A DNA stretch of 64,000 nt from Salegentibacter sediminis. Its GTDB lineage: Bacteria > Bacteroidota > Bacteroidia > Flavobacteriales > Flavobacteriaceae. The notes under the pieces were generated by a model. It had not been told where the DNA came from. It worked only from the letters and a program-made list of their open reading frames with translations, and searched no databases. A program made the translations under genes and the position numbers. Below are positions 25,772 through 34,300 of this stretch, in pieces; the stretch's first letter is position 1; each line of letters opens with the position of its first letter. The stretch lies in NCBI RefSeq assembly GCF_002078605.1, contig NZ_MSJR01000001.1, positions 682,001 to 746,000 of the forward strand, written 5' to 3'.

Positions 25772-26437
25772 TCATTCTCGCCAACTCTTCCCTTCCCATT
25801 TAATGATATTAAACATTTCCGGTAACCGGTCTCCAATATGATTTCCATAGCGGGCAGTAATCGCCGATGGGTTTTCATTGGTAGTCACAAAAGTTTTTAA
25901 TTTCCTGCGGTGCCTTTCAAAGAGTAATTTTCCAATGATCTCTTCCCGGTTATAGGCCTTATCTTCTTTACCCAAATCATCCAGATACAATTTTCCGTGG
26001 TAATAGTTTCCCAGTTTAAAATTGCTGGTTTTATCCCTCTGTGATTCATAATACCTAGTAAGCAAATGAACCGTTGAAATGCGTGGGAACCAAAGCTGGG
26101 TGCTTCGGGTATGCTCCAGGATTATTCTTCCAATGTTATGGATAGCATCAAAAAGTGTCGTTTTCCCCACGCCATAATCTCCATAAACCAACAGGCCTTT
26201 TTCAAGTGTCGCCTTGTTTTTAATAATCCCAAATTCATTAAAATCGGGCTGCAGTAAAAAATAACGAAAAATGCTAAAGATGATTTGATGGTTTTCATCC
26301 GTTATTAGAAACCCAGGATAATGCTTACGAAATAACTTCCAGAAAACATGTTTGCTGATCTGGGCCTGGTTTGGATTGCCTTCCCTTTTTTGGGCATTAA
26401 GCTTTGACGAAATGAATGGAGATTCCGAGCTAGTCAT
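25772..26437 (-). CDS. DnaC/IstB-like AAA+ ATPase
   Basis: 221 residues. Walker A is GDYGVGKT (86-93) and Walker B is KLYLDDLGKED; a sensor-like VTTNENPSAITARYG follows, and the C-terminus ends at GDRLPEMFNIIKWEGKSWR, as in DnaC-type helicase loaders. It overlaps the upstream gene by 8 bp. In mobilisable elements of Bacteroidetes such a loader accompanies a replication protein, so it may help the excised circle to replicate. A general role in host replication restart is less likely given its location. Confidence 0.8.
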   Translation of the reverse strand: MTSSESPFISSKLNAQKREGNPNQAQISKHVFWKLFRKHYPGFLITDENHQIIFSIFRYFLLQPDFNEFGIIKNKATLEKGLLVYGDYGVGKTTLFDAIHNIGRIILEHTRSTQLWFPRISTVHLLTRYYESQRDKTSNFKLGNYYHGKLYLDDLGKEDKAYNREEIIGKLLFERHRRKLKTFVTTNENPSAITARYGNHIGDRLPEMFNIIKWEGKSWRE

Positions 26438-27233
26438 AATTTTGAACTTTATGCTGAACTTGGAGGTCCATGGTTTTTATTTTCACCGGCTTTTTCCCCT
26501 GGGCGATGAGTGATCCAATTTTTTCCCGGAGTTTACGAGTGCTTAGTATAATTCCTTTCCAGAATTCGTCGGAACCATTCAACAGCTCATAGGCCAGTTG
26601 TAGTTGTTCTTGTGAAACCCCATCTTTCTCCATCATCAGCCGAATCGGCTCGAAACACTCCTTAAAACTCGCCTTTTCTGTTTTTTTTGTTGGCGCACCT
26701 TTATTTTTTAAGTTTTCTAAAAAAAGTTTTTGAAATTTAAGAGCCCAATCAAGATAGCCCAGGTAGTTTTCTGGAATTTCAGATCTATTCACTTTTAAAA
26801 ATTCCTTTTTAAAGAAAGTTTTAAGGTTTAATAGGTTTATTTGTTTATGGTTTAATTGTTTATCTATACTAGCAATGCTTTGGACTTGCTTTGTACACTG
26901 CCCAGACAAGGCTTTGTCCAATGCTTTGGGTGGTGCTTTGGTATTTTTTACTAAAGCAATGACATTGGCAGTGTACTGGTTCTTGCTTTTCTGAATCCAT
27001 TCTATAAATTTCCATGCTACAAGGTCCTCAAGGGCCCGAATATAAGTTTTATAGTTCCGGATGCCCAGGGCTTCCATAGCCAGATCGGTTGGAAATCCAA
27101 ATGTTTCCTTCCATCCCAGTCTATTGCAGCGTTCAATGGCAAAAAAGTAAATAGCGGTATGGATCGGTTTAACTTTGTTAGAATGGTTAAAACTAAAATC
27201 GAACCATGCCCTTGAAAATTCATAACCATTCAT
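26430..27233 (-). CDS. Putative replication initiation or DnaD-like protein of the element
   Basis: 267 residues. The N-terminal ~100 residues look like a winged-helix module (HTAIYFFAIERCNRLGWKETFGFPTDLAMEALGIRNYKTYIRALEDLVAWKFIEW), similar to those of element-encoded replication proteins. A central linker rich in Lys and Gln follows. The C-terminal part (FKECFEPIRLMMEKDGVSQEQLQLAYELLN) is helical. Its overlap with the DnaC-like gene resembles DnaD/DnaC pairs. I do not recognise a named family with certainty. Confidence 0.6.
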   Translation of the reverse strand: MNGYEFSRAWFDFSFNHSNKVKPIHTAIYFFAIERCNRLGWKETFGFPTDLAMEALGIRNYKTYIRALEDLVAWKFIEWIQKSKNQYTANVIALVKNTKAPPKALDKALSGQCTKQVQSIASIDKQLNHKQINLLNLKTFFKKEFLKVNRSEIPENYLGYLDWALKFQKLFLENLKNKGAPTKKTEKASFKECFEPIRLMMEKDGVSQEQLQLAYELLNGSDEFWKGIILSTRKLREKIGSLIAQGKKPVKIKTMDLQVQHKVQNYD

Positions 27234-27236
27234 AGC

Positions 27237-27467
27237 TTAAGCTTTTTGATTTCCGAGTAGCCATGCATTGAGTTTACTCCTCTCAAAATAGATAAACTTC
27301 CCTCTGGGTTTAGAATGGGGAATTAGTTCCTTAGAGGTGAGCTTGTACATATAGCTTCTGGAAATCCCGGAATACAGGCAGGCTTCATCAAAGGTTAATA
27401 CCTCCTTGGTGGCACCGAGCATTTGTTCAATGCGCAGTAATCGATCTTCTAATTCTAAATTATTCAT
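27237..27467 (-). CDS. Small HTH protein, probable excisionase
   Basis: 76 residues with a MerR-like / HTH_17 winged helix (LTFDEACLYSGISRSYMYKLTSKELIPHSKPRGKFIYFERSKLNAWL). This is the standard excisionase or directionality-factor type protein of Bacteroidetes integrative elements. It lies 3 bp upstream of the replication-like gene and near the integrase, and could both start that operon and steer excision. A pure transcription-factor role is the alternative. Confidence 0.75.
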   Translation of the reverse strand: MNNLELEDRLLRIEQMLGATKEVLTFDEACLYSGISRSYMYKLTSKELIPHSKPRGKFIYFERSKLNAWLLGNQKA

Positions 27468-27581
27468 AGGTTCTATTATTTTACAAAAACAACACTGCAG
27501 TTGTCTTCTGGTTATAGAAACAAATGACTAATTAAAATCCTTGTAAATCAATATGGTAACAGGTAATCAAGTGGTAATTAC

Positions 27582-28307
27582 CTATAAGATGGCTTTGAAA
27601 ATACTGGAGATTTCTTTAAGATAAGAGGATTTGTTATTTCGCCAGTCGGAAATATTCTTGCTGGATAAGTGTTGCTCGGTTCCTGCGGTGTTTTTAAGAA
27701 TGAAATAATGCTCAACAAACAGAATCATTTGATGATTATCCAGGTTTTCAAAACCGATTAATAAATGGCTTAAAAATTCTAATAATGTTTGTCGGTTTAC
27801 TTGCTTTGGTCTTTTAGGAGATAGATCTTGCCATTTTAATCGACTCCTCGCTGGCACGGGTTCCATTAAAATTAAAGATTGGAAGCTTTGGTAATCGCCG
27901 GTGAGATATTTCCTGGAGAACGCTTTAAAGACAGCATTGGTTTGACCAAGTGTTAGTGGGATAGGCTTCAGGTTTAACTGCTTAATTTTTGCTATTTCAG
28001 GATTATTTACGGTATATACTTCCAGAGTATCAGACCTTTTCCTAATTCTCTTTCTGGTGAGAATAAAATAAATTGCTGAAATACAGAACAAAGCGGATAG
28101 CAGGTAAATAACAGTAAAACTGAACTTAAACCACAGAGAATAAGGGGTGATCCAGATATAAAAAAGAAGTCCGGTCAATAAGATAAGACAACACGTAAAA
28201 AAGATTTGCCCAAGTTGGGAATCTGTTTCCCTAAGCAGGTAGTTATAAAAATCCAGGAGTTTTGCCCTTAACCGAAGAGTAAAAACTGCGAACCGTTCCA
28301 AAAACAT
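27582..28307 (-). CDS. Membrane protein of unknown function in the integrase module
   Basis: 241 residues. Two membrane helices lie at roughly 35-52 (FFTCCLILLTGLLFYIWI) and 59-83 (FKFSFTVIYLLSALFCISAIYFI), joined by a short loop. The soluble C-terminal ~150 residues contain LTLGQTNAVFKAFSRKYLTGDY and a tail with HLSSKNISDWRNNKSSYLKEI that resembles a small helical DNA- or protein-binding region. I do not know the family. Similar two-helix proteins lie between integrase and excisionase genes in related elements. Confidence 0.5.
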   Translation of the reverse strand: MFLERFAVFTLRLRAKLLDFYNYLLRETDSQLGQIFFTCCLILLTGLLFYIWITPYSLWFKFSFTVIYLLSALFCISAIYFILTRKRIRKRSDTLEVYTVNNPEIAKIKQLNLKPIPLTLGQTNAVFKAFSRKYLTGDYQSFQSLILMEPVPARSRLKWQDLSPKRPKQVNRQTLLEFLSHLLIGFENLDNHQMILFVEHYFILKNTAGTEQHLSSKNISDWRNNKSSYLKEISSIFKAIL

Positions 28308-28507
28308 ATTATAAAGCTTGCTATTCTCTACTTAAAGATAACGAAAAGAAAGTATAAGTTTCTTTGATAGATCTTATACTTGAGCCTAATGAGAGTGTTG
28401 GATATTTGAGAATATTATTTTTTTTATGTTTTCGAAGAAATCCATAGCCTAATTTAGGGTATTTTGAGCTTCCTTATATGCGAATTAAATGTCAATGTAA
28501 TTTTGAA

Positions 28508-29749
28508 TCAATTCCCCACGTCACTATTGGAAAATTTTAAAATTTCGTGCAAAGCCTCATCTGAACTTTTATGAATGAAATTCCTTTGGTATCCAATTGT
28601 GGTCTGAAGACTACTATGTCGATATAGCTTTTGTAACATTTGAGGAGAAACTTTATCTCCGGCAATATTGCCAAAGGAATGTCTCGCAATGTGATTGGTT
28701 ATTTTCTTATTAATTCCTGCAAGTTTTGCAATATCCTTTAGATTTGAATTATGTTTTTTTATAGCTCCCTTTATTAAACTATATTTTTCTTTGGTTTCTA
28801 CATCTCCGACTTTTTTCAATTCGGGAAAAATAAAATCTGAATGCGACTTTTTATCATTCCGGTAAAAATCCAGAATTTCAATTGCTTTTCCTGGTAATTT
28901 TAATGAATCAAGTTTGGAATTTTTCTTCATTCTATAAAATAATCGATCCTCTATGATATCGTTCCATCTTAGATGAAGAAGATCGGTGATTCTAATTCCT
29001 GCTAAATAGAAGGAGAATAAAAAAATGTTTCTTGAATGCCATAACGAAGAATGCTTCTTTAAACTTACTTGTTCAATTTTTAGAATTTCCTGCTCAGTTA
29101 AACCAATTTTTAATGAATCCGGATATTTAATAAGTATTTTATCCCTTCCAAAAGGATAAAAATTTCGGTCAATTATCCCTTTTCTGATTGCACGGTTATA
29201 TAATAACCTTATAAACACGTAGGAGTTCATAACAGTCCTTTCTGAATTATTCTTTTCATTAATAAGGTAAACTTTAAAACGTTTTAGGAAATTCTCATCA
29301 ATTTCCTGAAAGAGGATGTCTCGTCCTTTAGTGAAGTCTTTGATGATTTTTGCTTTAGACCGGTCTGAAATAGCTCGATTAAATTTTTTTGATCTTTCCA
29401 AATCAGCAATATGTTCATCAGCAAAGTCAAAGAAAGAAATAGTTTTCCTGGATTGCTTTATTTTATCCATAATTTGCTTTGCTGATAACTGCCTCTTATT
29501 GCGTTCTGCCTCATAAATAATATCATCTATCTGATCATACTTTTTACGAATTAGACGATTTAAATGTTGATATTTAGGGTGGGACTTTTTTACTTTCTCA
29601 GCTTGCTCATCCCAATCGTCTGGATCGAGGTTATAACCTAAATGATAATAGCTGCGTTTCCGAAATGAAGTTACTCTTATGGCAAGCCGGAAAATTTTTT
29701 CATTTTCATCAATCTTTTTCGGGTGTAATATTACTTTAATATGAGCCAT
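28508..29749 (-). CDS. Tyrosine site-specific integrase
   Basis: 413 residues from the ATG at 29749. The N-terminal arm-binding and SAM-like core-binding domains precede the catalytic domain. Catalytic residues visible are the Arg in LAGIRITDLLHLRW, the HxxR in NHIARHSFG, a late His in LYRHSSLQ and the nucleophile Tyr in TTIGYQR. It is the Bacteroidetes phage_int_SAM_5 type. It reads away from the right attachment site, which lies about 160 bp upstream of its start, and is the enzyme expected to join the element to tRNA-Leu. The longer frame to 29806 runs into the GGTAACACA repeats and is not preferred. Confidence 0.93.
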   Translation of the reverse strand: MAHIKVILHPKKIDENEKIFRLAIRVTSFRKRSYYHLGYNLDPDDWDEQAEKVKKSHPKYQHLNRLIRKKYDQIDDIIYEAERNKRQLSAKQIMDKIKQSRKTISFFDFADEHIADLERSKKFNRAISDRSKAKIIKDFTKGRDILFQEIDENFLKRFKVYLINEKNNSERTVMNSYVFIRLLYNRAIRKGIIDRNFYPFGRDKILIKYPDSLKIGLTEQEILKIEQVSLKKHSSLWHSRNIFLFSFYLAGIRITDLLHLRWNDIIEDRLFYRMKKNSKLDSLKLPGKAIEILDFYRNDKKSHSDFIFPELKKVGDVETKEKYSLIKGAIKKHNSNLKDIAKLAGINKKITNHIARHSFGNIAGDKVSPQMLQKLYRHSSLQTTIGYQRNFIHKSSDEALHEILKFSNSDVGN

Positions 29750-29785
29750 AATTCTTAGTTTAAGAATACTAAGATAATTATTCTG

Positions 29786-29805
29786 GGTAACACATAGGTA
29801 ACACA
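29786..29805 (+). repeat. Paired GGTAACACA repeats, right end of the element
   Basis: Copies at 29786-29794 and 29797-29805, 11 bp apart, match the pair at 4460-4479 in sequence, spacing and direction. They lie between the integrase start and the right attachment site, where integrase arm sites and integrase promoter control would be expected. Confidence 0.6.
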
Positions 29806-29910
29806 TTTACTGAATTTAAATGATATTATATGTATCTGTAAAATATGTAAATATTCTGATTATCAATCAAATAACATTATTTGTTTTTATTTGATATCCC
29901 CTCTAAAGGA

Positions 29911-29962
29911 ACTTAGGATCTAGTGCCGCGAGGTGTGAGAGTTCGAGTCTCTCCGCCCGCAC
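29911..29962 (+). repeat. attR: 52-bp copy of the tRNA-Leu 3' part
   Basis: Exact copy of 4364-4415. The upstream bases (AAAGGA) do not continue the tRNA, so this is not a second functional gene. It marks the right junction of the integrated element. Confidence 0.93.
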
Positions 29963-29964
29963 GA

Positions 29965-29994
29965 AAAGCTTCTCAGCAATGAGGAGCTTTTTTT
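29965..29994 (+). terminator. Terminator right of attR (probable original tRNA-Leu terminator)
   Basis: AAAGCTTCTCA (29965-29975) and TGAGGAGCTTT (29980-29990) pair with one G-U wobble around GCAA, followed by T residues. Its position right after the tRNA-derived repeat suggests it ended the tRNA transcript before the present element arrived. Confidence 0.75.
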
Positions 29995-30063
29995 ATTTCT
30001 GGTAATTCAAAAAAAACACTCATAGTGGGGAGAGGAGAAGTTATTCCCAATTTGAATACGAAG

Positions 30064-30128
30064 GGCCCGCACAGAAAAAAAGCCGACTTTAAAGAGTCGG
30101 CTTTTTTGTTTGAGTAACACATTAAGGG
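30064..30128 (+). repeat. Vestigial second attachment site and element-end remnant
   Basis: GCCCGCACAG (30064-30073) repeats the last bases of the tRNA plus two more. It is followed by a hairpin AGCCGACT/AGTCGGCT with T-run (30081-30106) and AGTAACACA-ttA-GGGTAA, closely matching the order found right of attL (4407-4480: tRNA end, AAGCCGACT hairpin, GGTAACACA pair). It appears to be the eroded left end of a related element or an older junction. The surrounding 29963-30197 has no gene. Confidence 0.6.
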
Positions 30129-30197
30129 TAATCATGGCCGTTGGTCCTACTGCATTCGGAACAAAAATGATTTGATGTTATTCATATCTGGAAAATT

Positions 30198-31373
30198 TTA
30201 ATGACTGTGCCCACCGTCTCCTTTGTTCATCTCTCCTATTAAATAATAAGCATTATTGTAGGCAAACCTGGTATCTTCAGGTAGATTTTCTAAAAGCTTA
30301 ATTTCAATCCATCCATTTTCTAGCGTGCCGGGAATTACTTCCACGGGTTTAAAGCTCCAGGCATCCCCTTCCTCTTCAACTGAGAACACGTAGAATTGAT
30401 CTCCATCTTTTGCAAGTGCAGCTTCTGGAAGAGCGATGCTACGCTTATCGTCAACTGCAATTTTTCCGCGGACGTACATTCCCGGAACTAAGTTTCCGGG
30501 GCGATTTTTAATTTCCGCATGTACGTGCAAAGCTTTGGGATCCTGTTCAAAATTCTGGCTGATGGAAATAATTTTTGCCGTTAGCTCCGTTCCGGGTAAA
30601 GATTCTACTGAAAATTTAACCGCCTGACCCTTTTCTACTTTAGCCACATCTTTTTCAAACACCAACAGGTCTACATGCACATGTTCTGTATTAATAATCT
30701 CAAACATATTGGTTTGCGCCTGTACGAATTGACCGGTTTTTATATTGACTGCCTGTACCGCCCCTTCAATGGGGCTTAAGATTGGAATTTGCCGTTGTAT
30801 GTTGCCGTTTTTGATCTTTGCAGGCTTAATGTTCAGCTGCCTTAGTTGAGCTTCCAAACCAGAAACCTGCCCTTTAAGGCTTTGAAATTCTGCTTCTGCT
30901 CTTTGAAAAGTTTCCCCTGAGCCAACACCGGCCTCATACAATTTTTGCTGTCTCTGGAATTCTTTCCCCTGAAAGTTCATTTGGTTTACCGCATTAATAA
31001 AATCGGTCTGGATCTTTATAATATCTGGATGTTCTATAGAAGCCAAAACACTTCCTTCTTTTACCCGCTCTCCTTCAATTACCCTAATGTTTGCTACGTT
31101 TCCACCAATTACCGGGGTGATCGTGGCTTCGTTTTGGGGTGGTACTTCCAGCTCACCGTTAGCCTCTACAAAGCCTGTCATTAATCTGCTGCTTAGGGTA
31201 TCTATCTTTATATCCAGAGCGTTGTACTGCTGTTGCGATAGCATCACTTCTTTTTCCGGCTTAGCGGTATTGGTTTCTATAGTTTCCTGCCCGGTTTCTG
31301 CGGGTTTCTTGTCCTCGCCACAAGAAGCAAATAGGAGTAGGATGAATAGCAATGATATATTTATTAGTTTCAT
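30198..31373 (-). CDS. RND efflux periplasmic adaptor (CusB/CzcB type), lipoprotein
   Basis: 391 residues, the membrane-fusion subunit linking the inner-membrane pump and outer-membrane channel. A lipoprotein signal ends LLFASC-GEDKKP. The adaptor shows the split lipoyl motif (PVIGGNVANIRVIEGERVKEGSVLASIEHPD; later ILSPIEGAVQAVNIKTGQFVQ), a helical hairpin between, and a beta-barrel domain (VPGMYVRGKIAVDD). The C-terminus ends in GDGGHSH. The ATG at 31373 begins the signal; the longer frame to 31436 overlaps the pump gene. It lies 7 bp after the pump gene and is surely co-transcribed. Confidence 0.9.
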   Translation of the reverse strand: MKLINISLLFILLLFASCGEDKKPAETGQETIETNTAKPEKEVMLSQQQYNALDIKIDTLSSRLMTGFVEANGELEVPPQNEATITPVIGGNVANIRVIEGERVKEGSVLASIEHPDIIKIQTDFINAVNQMNFQGKEFQRQQKLYEAGVGSGETFQRAEAEFQSLKGQVSGLEAQLRQLNIKPAKIKNGNIQRQIPILSPIEGAVQAVNIKTGQFVQAQTNMFEIINTEHVHVDLLVFEKDVAKVEKGQAVKFSVESLPGTELTAKIISISQNFEQDPKALHVHAEIKNRPGNLVPGMYVRGKIAVDDKRSIALPEAALAKDGDQFYVFSVEEEGDAWSFKPVEVIPGTLENGWIEIKLLENLPEDTRFAYNNAYYLIGEMNKGDGGHSH

Positions 31374-31380
31374 GATATCT

Positions 31381-34300
31381 TTATTTGTTTTTAAGGTAAA
31401 ATTGTACTTCTGCAATTGAGAGTTGGTAGTTTTCATAGGCTTCCAGGGCTTTTAGTTCAGATTGGACGGCATTGTCTAAATTTTGGATAAAAGCTACATA
31501 TTCAATAGCTCCTTCGTTAAAAGCTAACAGAGATCCTTGCCGCTGTTCCTCAACCAGGGCTAGTACTTCATCCCGATAAAACTCCCAGGAAATTTTCCAT
31601 TTTTTGTAATTCTCCATCATTACTGAAAATTCCGTTTGTACCTTCTCTTTTGCAAATGCTGCCGACTCCTCTGCAATTTTCTTCTCGATTCTGGCCGCTT
31701 TTACCTCGGCACGTTCTGAACCGGAAAGAAGGGGAATGCTTATTCCTGCCTGGTAGTTGTAAAATCCACTGGCGCCATCGATTTTCTGAAGCCCGTACTG
31801 CAAATTAAATTCCGGTAGGAAATCTGCTTTTTCTACGGAAATTCGTGCATTGGCAACGGCGACTTTCTGCTGGGCCATTTGAATTAAAGGATGTTCAGGC
31901 GGAATCTGGAGTTCTTCTGCAGGAAAAAAACCTGCTTCAAACTCATCAGGAACGCCGTAATTAGCATCATCTCCAAGCCATAAATTAAGTTTCTGAAGAG
32001 CAGTGATATAATCCCTTTGAGCCTGTTGTTTTTCAATTTCTATCTCACTAATCCTATTTTGCGTGCTAAGTTTTTCCAGGCGCGAAATAGCTTCTACTTC
32101 ATATCGAAGTTCCACCGCTTTTTCCCATCTTGTGTAGAGCGAATCAAGGCGTTGAAATAGTTGATATTTTTGTTTGGCTGAAAAGGCCGCTATCCAGGCT
32201 TTTTTCACTTCACGGCTCACTTGTAATTGGGAAAGCTCATAAGATTCTGCAGCCCGGCTAATTCGCTCTCTGGCTAATTTTTTCTTCGGAAGAATGCCAA
32301 AGACATCGATATTCTGTTGTTGAAACCCGGCAGTGGTATAAATTCCTCCAGAATCCCCAATTTCCTCACCTCCGGTAAAAATCTGGGTTTGCCCCAGGTC
32401 CCAGGCCGAACTCTTAAAAGCCCGCTGCCTGTCTATCTCCCTGTTTTCATTTTTCAAAAGCGGATAATTTTGCAATGCCAATTCCACAGCTTTTTCACGG
32501 GAAATTTCAGGATTTAAATTACCTTCTTCCTGGGCTTGTAAAGTGGATGGTGTCGATAGCAACAGTGCCGTAACAGTTACTGCTAAAACCAGCTTCTTAT
32601 TGTCGTTAAGCTTTGTCTTTCTACTTTCAACCCATCTGTAGAGAATTGGCAGAATGAACAAAGTCAATAGTGTGGAAGTGATTAAACCTCCAATAACGAC
32701 AGTAGCCAAGGGTCTTTGAACTTCAGCTCCCGAAGAACTGGAAATCGCCATAGGCAGGAAGCCTAAAATATCCGTTAGAGCAGTTAAAAGAATTGGTCTT
32801 ATTCGTCTTTTGGTACCCAACATTATCCGGTCATTCAAATTCGCGACTCCTTCTTCTTTCAGTTCATTAAAAGCGCTAATGAGCACCAACCCGTTTAATA
32901 CGGCTACTCCAAACAGCACTATAAATCCTACCCCTGCAGATATACTAAATGGCATATCCCGAAGCCACAGGGAGAAAACACCTCCAATGGCCGCCAGGGG
33001 GATGGCGATGTAGATCATTGTTGTTTGTTGAAAAGATTTTAGAGCAAAATAGATAAGAATAAAAATAAGTAGCAGCGCTATTGGCACCACAATTTGTAAT
33101 CTCTTGCTTGCTCTTTCAAAATTTTCAAATGCTCCGCCGTATCTTATATAATAACCGGGTGGCAAATCGAACTCGGCATCCAGTTTTTCCTGTATATCTT
33201 CCACGACAGATTTAACATCCCGGTTCCTAATATTCACCCCAACATAAGTACGCCTGTTGGTATTATCCCGGCTAATCTGCATCGGTCCCGGTTGATAGCT
33301 GATGTTCGCTACTTCTTTTAAAGGGATTTGAGCTCCAGATGGTAAAGTGACATATAGATTCCTTATATTTTCTATGCTGGCACGATCTTCCTCCTGAAGT
33401 CTTACCACCAGGTCAAAGCGTTTTTCGCCCTGGAATATCACCCCTGCCTGTCCTCCTGCAAAAGCAGATTGAACTAAGGTATTAAGATCCTTAATTTGCA
33501 GCCCATATTGGGCGGTCTTATTCCTGTTGTAATTAATGGTGATTTGTGGCAATCCTGCTGTTGCCTCAACTTTCATGTCTGCAACTCCTTCCACAGTTCC
33601 AATAATAGCACCCATTTCCTGAGCCTTACTCGCCAAAAGATCGAGATCTTCTCCATATAATTTAACCGCTATATCTTCCCGAACCCCGGTGAGCAACTCG
33701 TTAAACCGCATTTCTACAGGCTGGGTGAATTCATAGCTCACTCCGGGAATGATTTCAATGGTTTCCTTAATTTTTGCAATAAGCTCATCCTTTGTCTCTG
33801 CTGAAGTCCATTCAGATTTATCTTTAAGAATAATAAAACTGTCGCCAATGTCCATAGGCATAGGATCTGTAGGTACATCAGAAACTCCGAAGCGTGTTAC
33901 AACCTGCTCGATCTCGGGATACTCTGCCAGTAATAATTTTTCGATTTTGGTAGAAGTCTCTATCCCTTCATCCAGGGAGCTTCCGGGTTGTAAAATGATG
34001 TGAAAAGCGATATCTCCTTCGTCCAGCTGCGGAATGAATTCTCCGCCCATCCTGGTAAACATAAAAACCGCCAGGGCAAAGAACCCCACTGCCAGACCAA
34101 TAATCAATTTTCCCTTTTTTAAGGATTTATTCAGTAGCGGCTCATATTTATTCTGAAGCCAGATAATAACTTTATCTCCAAAAGATCTTTTTGTGTTTTT
34201 GGGCTCTTTTAGAAAAAGTGCTGAGATCATGGGCACGTAGGTGAGACAAAGGATCATTGCTCCCAACATTGCGAAAATAAAGGTAAGGGCCATTGGTTTG

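Larger units (their letters stand above)
4364..29962. mobile_element. Integrative mobilisable element carrying a molybdoenzyme and Moco genes
   Basis: A 52-bp exact direct repeat bounds the element: the 3' portion of tRNA-Leu (4364-4415) and a copy without the 5' half (29911-29962). One element length is 25,547 bp. A tyrosine integrase lies next to the right repeat. An excisionase-like HTH protein, replication-like genes, a relaxase and a MobC-like gene lie inward of it. No type IV secretion or coupling-protein gene is present, so transfer would need a helper. Cargo is a toxin-antitoxin pair, an AraC-controlled operon of exported enzymes and an IorAB oxidoreductase with a full molybdenum-cofactor pathway. 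Short repeats GGTAACACA occur in pairs, 11 bp apart, near both ends. Confidence 0.9.

Noticed and set aside
23814-29749. A self-transmissible conjugative element
   Set aside because: No type IV secretion, VirB4-like or coupling-protein genes are present; only mobilisation functions can be seen.
29911-29962. A second tRNA-Leu gene
   Set aside because: Only the 3' part from the anticodon loop onward is present; the acceptor 5' strand and D arm are missing, so it is an attachment-site copy.
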